From NCBI GenBank assembly GCA_002104895.1, contig MCFG01000023.1, positions 270,854 through 334,853 of the forward strand: DNA of 64,000 bases. Direction: 5' to 3'. Below, piece by piece: positions 13,481 to 24,566 of this stretch. The stretch's first letter is position 1; every line of letters begins with the position of its first letter. Source of the DNA: Anaeromyces robustus. Its lineage: Eukaryota > Neocallimastigomycota > Neocallimastigomycetes > Neocallimastigales > Neocallimastigaceae. The notes beneath the pieces are model-generated. The model was not told where the DNA came from and did not search any database. It was given only the letters and a program-made list of their open reading frames with translations. A program made the translations under genes and the position numbers.

Positions 13481-15141
13481 TAATAATAATAATAATAATA
13501 AAAATAAAAAGACAACTTTTCAAAATTCAACTTTAGAACATTTATGTCACCGTCACCTTCATTTTCATCTTTACAAGTATTAGCTAGTGATGATACCTAT
13601 GGACAAGAAGTGGAAATTGAGGAATATCCAGATGATCCACAATTTGCACTTTCTTATTTAACTTTACCACTATTAAAACAAGCTATTGCTACTTATATTA
13701 AAACAGATATTACAAGTTCAACCCAAAATTTAGCATCTGATGTTAATAAATCTAAACCTTTAGAATTAAAAGAATCATCGGCTTCAATTACCAATAATTT
13801 AAATGCTATGTCATTACATGAAAATGAAAAAAATGATATAAGTGATAATAATAGTGAATTAGAATCATGTAGTTCAAATGAATCTCTTAGTGTTAATATG
13901 GAGAAAAAATTAACCTCCATGGAAAGTAAAAATGATCCAAGTTTTGTAATTTCTACAATAAAATCAGTATTTTCTAGTAATGAAGCCTTAAATAAAAGTT
14001 TCTTGGTAAGTAAATTATAATAAAAATTTAAATAAAATAAAATGGATTATAAAAAATTAATGCTATATTAAAATCTCCATTATAATAATATTAAATATAT
14101 ATAAATATAAATATATATAAATATAAAAATATAAAAATATAAAAATATAAAAATATAAAAATATAAAAATATATAAATATATAAATTTATTAATATTATT
14201 ATTTTTAATAATTAATTATTATTTATATTAAAAAAAAAAAAAAAGATAAAACCATTTAAGAGTTCAAAAGAAAATACTTCTGGTTTAGATATTGAGGCAA
14301 TAGAAGAATCTTATAATTTAATATTAAATCTTGTATGTAAAAAAATATATTATATAATTTTGAAATTAGATAGTTCATTAAGAAAAAATGAAATTTTATA
14401 ATATTATATATATAAATATAAATATTTATTTATTTATTGTTTTTTTTTTTATTTTTATATTTTTATTTTTTTTAGAAACCAAAAGAATTATTTATTCGTA
14501 CTTTAGCTAATGCTATTGAAATTTTATTAGCAAAATTAACATTGAATATTAGAGCATATCAAAATGGTTCACCTGAGAATTTAAGATTACTTATTATTCT
14601 TTGCAAGGTATATATAAAAAATATAATATATTAAAATAATGAACAAGTTCTAATATTTTTTTTTAAAAATTATATATTAAATAATAAACAATATTTAATA
14701 TAAATAAAAAAAAAAAAAATTTTTTTTTTATTTATAAATATATATTAGAATCCACTTCTTAAAGATCCACAATATCATGAACAATTATTAAGAAAACTTT
14801 GTATTGTATTAAGTCAATTACAAAATAGATCTAAAAATATTATGATTAAATGGTTCTCAGAGTATGTATATAATATTTATTATATTATTTATATATAAAT
14901 ATTATATATAGAATTAATAAAAAAAAAATTTTTTTTATATAATTATAATATTAATTTAAATATTATTATTTTATTTACATATATAAAAATAGATTTAAAC
15001 ATGATGCATTTGAAGAATTAGTTGGAAATATTCAACAATATATTGTTAGTCATTTTTCTGTATCACCTGGACCAAAAGATCCAATTGTATCAGCCATTAA
15101 AGTTCTTCAACTTTTATGTAAATATTATATATATATATATA

Positions 15142-15178
<37 letters not shown>

Positions 15179-17684
15179 GACTTATATAGTTCATATTTAT
15201 TAATTAATATTATATATATATATATATTTATTATAATTTCAACTAATAACAATAATAATAAAAAGATATCTCAAATGAATTAGCAAAACCAAATCAAATT
15301 GTACCAATTGATCGATTCTATAATGATACGATTGCCAAAAGATTAAACTTTAAAGATGAATACAAAAATTGGAAAAAACTTATTGATACCAAGTAAGTAT
15401 TTTTTTATTTTTTTTATTTTTATAAGTAAAAAAACATTTTATTTCAAATAATTTTTTTTTTTTTTTAAAATTTAAGCCATATAATTAAATTAATTTATTT
15501 ATTTAATTTTATTATCATTTATTTATTATTATTATTATTATTTAATAATAGAAAATATAATGAATTTTCTTATTTCAAATACCCAATCTTATTTAATCCT
15601 GTTTCTAAAACTCGTATTCTTCATATTGATGCTATGGTACAAATGTCCCAAGAATTTGAGGATGCTTTTGTTAATCATGCTTTAGTTATTCATGCTCAAC
15701 ACTTTTTACAAGATTCATCTTCTATATCTAATTTAGAAGATAATTTAAAAGATGTGACATGTCCATATCTTGTATTAGAAGTAAGGCGTGCACATTTAGT
15801 AGAAGATGTTTTAAATCAAGTAAGAATTTTTATGAATTTTATTATATTAAATATATATAATAAAAAAATATATATTAAGTTTATATTATATATATTTATT
15901 TATATATTGAATAATAATATATATATATTAACAATATTTTATATTAAATTATATATTATATATAAATTTTTATTTTTAATATTATATATATATATATTTA
16001 TTAATATTTATATTTATATATATATATTTATTTATTATTATTATTTTTATTTATATTATTATAAAAAATAAATAATAGATTTCTAAAAAAGAAAAAGATT
16101 TAAAGAAACCATTAAAGGTTAAATTTGTAGGAGGTGGTGAAGAAGGTATGGATCAAGGTGGTGTACAAAAAGAATTTTTCCAAATTATTACAGCTCAATT
16201 ATTAGATCAACAATATGGTATGTTTACCTATGATACCGAAACTAGATATTCATGGATTAATGGTGCTTCACTTGAATCCGAAAAACATTTTGAATTAGTA
16301 GGTATTGTTATTGGTTTAGCTCTTTATAATGGTGTTATACTTGCTGTTAATTTCCCAAGATTAATGTATAAACGTTTATTGGATGAAGAACCTACCTTAG
16401 AAGATATTAAATTAGCTTTCCCTGCTCTAGGGAAAGGTTTAGAACAAATGTTAAATTGGACTGATGGAGATGTTGGTGATATCTTTATGAGATCTTTCCA
16501 AATTTCTTATGAAGTTTATGGTCAAGTTAAAACCTATAATCTTGTAGAAAATGGTGAAAATATTTTAGTTACTAATGAAAATAGAGAAGGTAAATAATAA
16601 TTAATAATAATAAATAATAATTAATAAATAAAAATTAATAATTAATAATAATTAATAATAATTAATAATAATTAATAATTAATAAATAAAAATTAATAAT
16701 TAATAATAATAATAATTAATTAATTTTTTATTTATTTTTATTTTTATTTATTTTTAATTTATTTTTTTTTTATTTAGAATTTGTTAAATTATATATTCAT
16801 CATCTCGTTATTGATTCTATTAATCGTCAATTTACAGCATTCCGTCGTGGATTCTATAAAGTTTGTGGTGGATATGCTTTAAAAATGTGTCGTGCTGAAG
16901 AATTAGAACTTTTAATTTCTGGTAGTGTGGAATTAGATTATGAAGAATTAGAAAAAGCTACCGAATATGATGATGGTTATAGTAAAGATCATATAGTGAT
17001 TAAGTAAGTATAAAATATATAAAATATAAAATATAAAATAAAATATAAAATAAAATAAATAAAAATATATATATATAAAAAAAAAATTACATATATAATT
17101 TATTTATATATTTAAATCATTATTTAATAATTTTATTTATTTATTTAATATTTTTATTTATTATTTCTAATTTAAAATAGAAACTTCTGGGAGATTGTTC
17201 ATGCTATGACCTATGATCAAAAGAAAAAATTATTAATGTTTGTTACTGCTAGTGACCGTGTACCTCTTAAAGGTCTTGGTAATTTAACCTTTGTTATCCA
17301 AAGAAATGGACCAGATACCGATAGGTAAATCATAGATATAGATATATATAATAATATATATAATAATATAGATTATTATATAGATATATAGATATATATT
17401 TTATAATAATACCTATAATAATTAATATTAAATATATATATATTATATTTTTATTATATTTTATTATTATATTTAAATTTATATTTATATTTTATAATAT
17501 TAATATATTTTATTATTATATTTATATTTATATTTATATTTTATAATATTCATAAAATAAAAGATTACCAACTGCTTTAACATGTTTCGGTCGACTTCTT
17601 TTACCAGAATATAGTACAAAAGAAAAATTAAAGAATAGACTTTTAACTGCTATTGAAAATGCTAAAGGTTTTGGACTTGTTTAA
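11259..17684 (+). CDS. UBE3A/E6AP-like HECT E3 ubiquitin ligase
   Basis: Fifteen exons: 11259-11593, 11973-12043, 12180-12374, 12535-13077, 13512-14005, 14246-14332, 14476-14607, 14749-14861, 14993-15117, 15266-15392, 15552-15819, 16079-16589, 16778-17003, 17181-17324 and 17564-17684. Together they total 3492 nt in frame, or 1163 residues. Residues ~100-165 form an AZUL-type zinc domain ([20 protein letters not shown], then NNKLCA and FCPRC), the hallmark of UBE3A. A long Ser/Asn-rich linker follows, then a helical region, then the HECT domain (about 800-1163: [19 protein letters not shown], the N-lobe, and [18 protein letters not shown]). The catalytic Cys is about residue 1131, and the C-terminus is KGFGLV. 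It should accept ubiquitin from an E2 on that Cys and transfer it to substrate lysines. The AZUL domain in UBE3A docks to the proteasome subunit Rpn10/PSMD4. The exon 2/3 join is the least secure because the acceptor lies 14 nt from the clear coding. Confidence 0.88.
13371..13503. repeat. (AAT)n microsatellite in HECT-gene intron
   Basis: About 40 AAT/AAC triplets directly before exon 5. In the exon frame the stretch just upstream contains a TAA, so it is intronic rather than a poly-Asn coding tract. Confidence 0.8.
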
Positions 17685-17827
17685 TTTAAAACAATACTTA
17701 GTAATAATAATTAATAAGAATTATTAAAAAAAAAAAAAAAAAAAAAAAAAGGAAAACAAGAAAAAGAAAAAAAAAAAAAAAAAAAAAAAGACAAAATAAT
17801 AATAATAATAATAATAATTCATTGTAA

Positions 17828-17861
<34 letters not shown>

Positions 17862-18208
17862 GATTTTATTTTTTATAATATATATATAATATAATATATA
17901 TATATATAAATAAATAAGTTTTTTTTTTATTCTTTTCTTTTCATTTCTTTTTTTTTTTTTAAAAAAAAAATATTAATTCTACTATTACTACTACTACTAA
18001 TAATAATAATAATAATACCTTCATAAATAACCAATCTATATATATAGTAAACAATTAATAAAATAATAATAATAATTAATAATTAATAATAATAATTAAT
18101 AATAATAATAATAATAAAATAATTTTTATAAAAAAAAAATAAAAATAAATAAAAATAAAAAAAAAAAAAAAAGAGAGACAATAATAATAAGAAGAATTAA
18201 ATAATAGC

Positions 18209-18239
<31 letters not shown>

Positions 18240-18937
18240 TTTTACCCTATAATAACTAATTAAAATTAAAGAATTTTAAAAGAGTTGAAAATGATTAAAA
18301 ACAAAAAACAAAAAAAAAAAATAAAAAATAAAATAATATAAAAATAAAATAAAAATAAAAATAATTAAATAAAAATTAATAAAAAAATAAAAATTAATAA
18401 AAAATAAAAATTAATAAATGAATTAATAAATGAATAAATGAATAAAAAAAAAAAAAATGAGTAATAAGCAAAAATAAGAATTAAAATAAAAATAAAAAAA
18501 AAAAAAAAAATAAAAAAATAAATAAATAAAAAAATAAAAAAATAATAAAAAATTGAAATAAGATATATATTAATAACGATCATCATCATCATTATAATAC
18601 ATTATACATGACATGACATAATGACATAATAAGTAATACATAATAATAATAATTATAAAAAATGCTATTCCTTCTTTTTTTTTTTTTTATTAGTTTTATA
18701 TAAATATAAATATATATATAATATATAAAAAAGTTTATATATATTATATAAAAAACTAGTTTTATATTTATTTTATTATTTTATTATTTATTATTTTTAA
18801 TCTTTATATCCTTTCAATTTTTTTTTTATGTATTTTTTATTATATATATATAAAATTACCTTTTTTTTTATTTAAGTATTGATTAAATAATATTTTAATA
18901 ATATTTAATAAAATTATTTGCATATAAATATTATTAT

Positions 18938-18986
<49 letters not shown>

Positions 18987-20449
18987 TAATAAATAATAAT
19001 AATAATAATAAATAATAATAAGTAATAATAATATAATTATTATTATTATTTATATATGTTTAATATTATTAAAAAAATCAATTATAAAAGTTGTATACTT
19101 ATTAATATATATGTTTTAAATAGTTATTTTCTTTTTTCTTTTTCTTTTTTTTTTTTTTATAAAAAAGAAAAAAGGTTTATATCAATATAATAACTAATTT
19201 AATAATTTTTTTTTTTTTTTATGGCACACAATTTGTAATTTATTTAATAAAATATAATAAAATTTAAAATAAAAAAAAAAAAAAAATAAAAAATAAAAAA
19301 TATAAAAATAAAATAAAAACTCCAATTAAAATAAATGATATTTTAATTAGAGTTTTTAAAGCACTAAAATAATAAAAAAAATGTATAACATGGAATAACA
19401 TGAATAATATGAATTATATGTATTTACTTAAAAAATTATTTATTAATGAAGAAAAAAAATAAGAAATAAAAAAAAATTGATTCAAATTATAAAAAATAAA
19501 TTTGGAGAAACTTTTATAATGAAAACTTTTTATTAAAAAAAGTATATTATCCAGTATTATATTCTAGGTAAAATTTTGAAGTTTACTAGATTTTTATAAT
19601 ATATAAAAAATTCAAAAAAAAAAGATAGGTATAGGTATATAGGTATAGGTATGATGAAACCATTAAAAAATACTTTAATTAATTTTAATTATTGATTTTA
19701 ATGTTTTTGTTGATGAAGATAAGATAGTAATAATATACCGCAATTATGGTATTTTTTTTATTAATAAAAGATTATGTCATACTTGTTTATATTTATTTAT
19801 ACAAAGTTAATAATAATACTAATAATAATATTAATAATAATATTAATAATAATATTAATAAATAATAAAGAATAATAATAATTTTTTTTTTCAATTTGAT
19901 TTATTAAAAGAAAATTATCATAATGTTAAAAATTCATTAAATTTTTTTTCATATTATTAAATTAAAAATAAATTTAAGGATAGAAAGTATTTTAAAAAAA
20001 AAGTTATAATAAGAATACTATATAATAAAGATAAAGATAAACTTTTATATATACAGATACAGTTTTTTTTATGTGTATATAAAAAAAATAAGAAAAAAAT
20101 AAAAAAGAAAAATAAATAATAGATGATAAATGATAAATATATATAATCAAATATATACCCTTTTTGTTTTCACAATGGTAAATAGATTCCAAATTCAGTT
20201 TAAAAGTTTAATTTAATTTAATTTTTTTTTTCCAATTTTTTTAATTTTTTTTTTTTTTTTTGTTTTAAAAAATGTAGTGTAATATAAAAAAAATAAATAA
20301 AAAAAAAATAAAAAAAATTAAAAAACCAGTTTAAACATTATTATAGATAATAATGAATAATACTGGAGGGGGAAGAAAAAAAAAGTAGTATAATAATATG
20401 TAATATGTAAAAAAAACAATAAATCCATACTATAGCCTTTTAATTCTAT
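17685..20449. other. Gene-free A/T-rich DNA downstream of the HECT ligase
   Basis: Probable HECT 3' UTR with long A-runs at 17727-17790, then (AAT)n blocks (17797-17862, 18950-19020) and A-rich low-complexity DNA with many short spurious frames. A GGTATA tandem lies near 19625-19650. There is no gene signal on either strand. Confidence 0.7.
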
Positions 20450-20860
20450 ACCTATATATAGAATTATTATTATTAAAAGTAAAATTATAAATCTATTCTA
20501 TTCTATTTAGGATCTGGGCAATTTACCCTACTAAAGGCTGTTCTACTTTGTTATTAAGCATTGATGTTTCTTGGAGAGGGGGTTGGTTTTGAATTTATTG
20601 AACTATATATTATATATCATATATGTTGTCCTTTTTACAGATAATAGGGATGATCATCATTCAATAGAGCCTTCAGATCGCCACAAGAATGTGAAGGATT
20701 TTGAATAGGTACCAGAGGTACCAGATTTAGTCTGACTGACACTTAAAAAACAAACATTCCCCCATTTCTTTTTGTTATGTATAGACAATGGTAAATTCTT
20801 TCATTCACTAAAACTATATTCTCTTCCTCTAATTAAAAAAAAATATATATAAATTTGATA
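20450..20860. other. GC-richer island of unknown nature
   Basis: About 400 bp clearly less A/T-rich than its surroundings and without an open frame of note on either strand. It holds GATGATCA at 20649, an inverted pair CCTTCA/TGAAGG at about 20670-20697, a duplicated GGTACC palindrome (20708-20721) and GTCTGA at 20730. The last and first of these recall snoRNA (U3-like) D and B/C boxes, but the box C match is imperfect and no U3 box A is found. It could be a structural RNA or remnant DNA. I cannot assign a strand. Confidence 0.35.
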
Positions 20861-20995
20861 CTACTATTAACTATTTTTCTATTACCTAAGAATAATCTAT
20901 ATTACTTATATTATTGATTCCTAATATTATCACTACTTTTATAAAAAAAAAAAACAAAAAAAAAAATCTTTTTTTTCTCTCTCTATTATTATAAC

Positions 20996-21033
20996 TCTAC
21001 AGTCAACCGCTCTACCAACTGAGCTATCGAAGG
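20996..21033 (-). tRNA. Orphan 5' half of tRNA-Tyr (GTA)
   Basis: Read on the minus strand this is CCTTCGA, then the A-box/D-arm TAGCTCAGTTGGTAGAGC, then GGTTGACTGTAGA. These are the acceptor 5' strand, D-arm, anticodon 5' stem and CTGTAGA loop of eukaryotic tRNA-Tyr with anticodon GTA, stopping exactly at position 37/38 where tRNA-Tyr introns sit. A/T-rich DNA starting GTTATAATAATAGAG follows. I find no T-arm (GGTTCGA) or TCGAAGG acceptor 3' strand within the next ~500 nt on that strand. It is therefore a truncated tRNA gene, or one with an unusually long intron. Confidence 0.65.
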
Positions 21034-21657
21034 ATCTTATACTATTATTATAAAAATATTCAAAAATAATGTTTATTACATACTTAAAAATATAAAATAA
21101 ATTAATAAATAAATATAAAAAAAAAAAAAAGCTAGTTCTTTTTTTTTTTTTTTTTCTCTTCTTGTAATAGTAAAATCTAAAAATCTTAAAAAAAAAATTT
21201 TTTTTTTTTTTATTTTAAAAACAAAGAAATAATACATATAAAGTTTTTTTATGAAACATTTTTTATGTTACATTTTTTTATGTTACATTTTTTTATGTTA
21301 CACTTGTTTAAAAAAAAAAAAAATAAATAAAAAATAAATAAAAAAATAACTTTATATGTTAAGTAACAGTTAATGAATAGGTTACTATAAAAGGAATAAA
21401 AAAAATTTTTCTTTTTTTTAAAAAAAAGTAGTGTAACATAAAAAAAATAAATAAAAAAAAAGAAAAAAGAAATGAACCATCCATATTTAAATATTTTTTA
21501 AAAGAAAGAAAAAAATTCAAAAAAAAAAAAAAAAAAATTCAAATAATAAAAAGAATGGAAAAGAAAAAAGAAAAAAAAAATTTTTTAATATGCGATATTT
21601 TATTTTTATTTATTTTATTTTTTTAAATATATTTATATATTTATATATTTTATTTAT

Positions 21658-21702
<45 letters not shown>

Positions 21703-21880
21703 TTTGTTTTTGTTTTTTGTTTTTGTTTTTAGATTTTTTTTTTAGTTTATAAATATATGAAATTATGATTTTTAATAAAATGAAAAATATATATGATATA
21801 TAATATTTTTTTTTAGTTATATTTATATTAATATTTTTTTTTTTTGTTTGTTTTTGTTTTTGTTTTTGTTTGTGTGTTTG

Positions 21881-21920
<40 letters not shown>

Positions 21921-23197
21921 TTTGATATAAAATTAAAAAAAAAAAAAAAAAAAAGAAAAAGAAAAAAAAAAATTACTATCTAACAATAAAAAATTATTTT
22001 TATAAATAAATAAATAATTTTTTTTATTTCTTCTTCTTTTTCTTTTTCTTAAAACTTATTTTTATTTAAACACTATATAAAATAAAATGATAAAAAAAAA
22101 AAGATTTAAAAAATAATATAAAAAGAATATAAAAAAAAAATAAAAATAAAAATATATTAAAATATATTTATATTCTCTCTTTTTTTTTTTAAACTAAATT
22201 TTATATTACTATTGCTCTTTTTTTTTTTAAAATATTTTTTTTTTTTTTTAGAAATTTTTTTTATTTATTGTAAATAAATTTTATAAATATGATGATATAT
22301 ATAAATGAATTATTATTATTATTTTAGAATATTTATTCTTATAAAATGCTTTTTTTTTTTTTTTTGTTTAGGTTTTTTTTTTTTGTAAAAATAATTATAA
22401 AATTTTATATAAATGATAACAATAAAAATTTATTCTTGGTATTTATATAAAAAAGTTTTTTTTTTTTTTTTTTTTTTTAAATTTTACATATATATTTTAA
22501 AAAAAAAAATAAATATATAAAAAATTAAAAAATTAATTTTTAATTTTTTTTTTTCTTTAAGTAAAAAAAAATATTAAATATATCTTTTGGATAAACTATA
22601 TAAACGATATTAAAAAAAATATATTTATAAAGATAATTAATAATAATTTGAAATACTTTTTTGTTTTTAGCTATTATCATATAAACTGTTTTTTTTTTTT
22701 TTCTTGGTTTATATATAATTCAATTATATATAAAAATTTTTTTTTTTTTAAAATATGATTAACCTAAGCATCATATTTAAAAAAAAGGTTTTCTTCTTCT
22801 TATCAATTCTTTTAAAAGTATTTTTTTAAAAGATATCAATTATATACTTATCTTTTTTTTTTTTTTTTTTGATGTTTGTTTGTTTGTTTGTTTGATTTCA
22901 TATGTTACACGTTCATACCAATATTTTACAACTACTATGTAAAAAAAAATTTATTTTTTTTGTTTCACTCATTTAAAAAAAAAAAAAAAAAGGTTATAAA
23001 AAAAAAATATTTTTTTTTATTTCCTTTTTCTTTTTTTTTTTTTTTTTTTTCTTTGTTTTCATTATGTTCCTATAATTTTTACTCTAGAATAATAATAATA
23101 TATAATATTAAATATTTAAAAGAAAATCTTTTAAAAAAAAAGATTATTATATATTACATAGACTAGCTACATAATAAAATATAATAGATGTTATATT

Positions 23198-23231
<34 letters not shown>

Positions 23232-24462
23232 TTTATAATTAATTAAAAATAAACTTTAATTGAAAAGAAAAAAATATTAAAAAAATTTTTTTTTATTTTC
23301 AATAAATTAATTCTTTATATTCATAATTTTTAAACAAAATAAAAAAACTTCATAGTATTAAAATATTATTTTAAATTGACTAGCAATTTTAAAATAAAAT
23401 AATACTTTTTCATTTTTCAATTTATTTTTAAAACTGAATATATTGAATCATTTATATATGTAGAAAATAAAAAAATAATTTTTTATATATTATTTTCTTT
23501 TAATATAAAAAAAAAAAGTTTATTTTCCTTTTTATAAACACTATTTATAAAATTTAATGATATTTTATTATTTATTTACAGATTCATTATTTAAAAAAAA
23601 AAAAAATAGCGATGATGATGATTTTTTAGAGATTTAAAATTTCTTGATTTTTGTTTTTTAAAAGTATATCATCAATCCAATTAAATTAAATTATCTTGAA
23701 TATTTTTTTAGATCTTTTGTTTTTTCGTTTTTTTTTTCTTTCGTTTTTATTCTAATAATTGTGTTTTGTTTTTTGTTTTTTATTTTTTTTTGTTTTTTTT
23801 CTTTTTTATTTGTTTGCTTTTTTCTTTTGGCTTAATTTAAAAAAAAAATTTTTTTTCCATGATAATTTTTATTTTATTTACACATTTATACTTTTTCACA
23901 TTCGTTTTTTTATTTAATACTATTTTTTCAGTTTTCATATCTTTACTCTGGATTATCATTTTCTTATAAGTATGATTTTAATTGGAAATCATCAACAATT
24001 CTTTTAATATCTTCCTTATTTTAATATTGGAAATCATCAATAATTTCTTTTAATACCTTCCATTTTTTTTTACACTTTTTTTTTTTTTTTATACCTTTTT
24101 AAAATTTATTTTTAATTATTTATAAAATAAAACTTTTTCTAATTTTATAGAGGTAATACAAAAATAAAATTCAAGTAGGCAGAATTACCATAAATTTTCA
24201 TAAGAAAAAATTTTTAAGAATCTAATATTAATAATAAATGAAAAACCAGTTTCATACCATTATTTATTATTTTCTTTTATTTTTCTTTTACTCCTTTCAA
24301 TTATTTCTTGTTTTTTCTCTTTATTTACTTTTTTTTTCTTGTTAGTTTTGATTTACTTCTTGTGAATTAAAAAAAGTTTTTTTTTTTTTTTTTTTTAAAA
24401 AAAAATATTATTAAATTATATAAAAAAATTTTTTTGATTGTTATTTGAATTTAAAAAAAAAA
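21034..24462. other. Gene-free, T-tract-rich DNA
   Basis: The plus strand is dominated by oligo-T and oligo-A runs. It has a tandem 14-mer ending ATGTTACA (about 21248-21303) whose inverted copy TGTAACATAAAAAA appears at 21434, and a 45-bp tandem duplication (23981-24025 and 24026-24063, each starting ATTGGAAATCATCAA). No coding segment was found. Confidence 0.65.
21659..21701. repeat. Poly-T tract of about 43 nt
   Basis: Uninterrupted T homopolymer followed by TGTTTGTTTTTG repeats. A second long T-run with TTTTTG repeats occurs at 21845-21907. Confidence 0.9.
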
Positions 24463-24566
24463 AAGCTTGTAACCAGGGAAGATACTGCGCGTAAAACATC
24501 AAGTTTTAGACGTCGGTCGTTAAAAATAACCAGATTTTTATCGCCGAAACGGACCTTTTGGAACAA
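24463..24566. other. GC-richer island with consecutive hairpins; possible ncRNA
   Basis: An isolated, less A/T-rich stretch between A/T deserts. It contains three short perfect stems in a row: TAAAAC/GTTTTA (24492-24497 with 24503-24508), TAAAAAT/ATTTTTA (24521-24527 with 24534-24540) and CCG/CGG closing an AAA loop (24544-24552). Read on the minus strand it ends in a T12 run (24451-24462), which would suit an RNA polymerase III terminator. No open frame covers it. It does not match U1, U2, U4, U5, U6, 5S or tRNA as I know them; SRP, RNase P/MRP or an unknown RNA remain possible. Confidence 0.35.

Noticed and set aside
15820-16071. Extension of the HECT coding frame through Ile/Tyr-rich sequence
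   Set aside because: It is read-through of an A/T intron; a GTAAGA donor at 15820 and an AG at 16077-16078 restore the HECT sequence in frame.
20640-20740. U3 snoRNA call on the plus strand
   Set aside because: GTCTGA and GATGATC are present, but box A and a proper box C are missing, so the region is kept only as an unexplained island.
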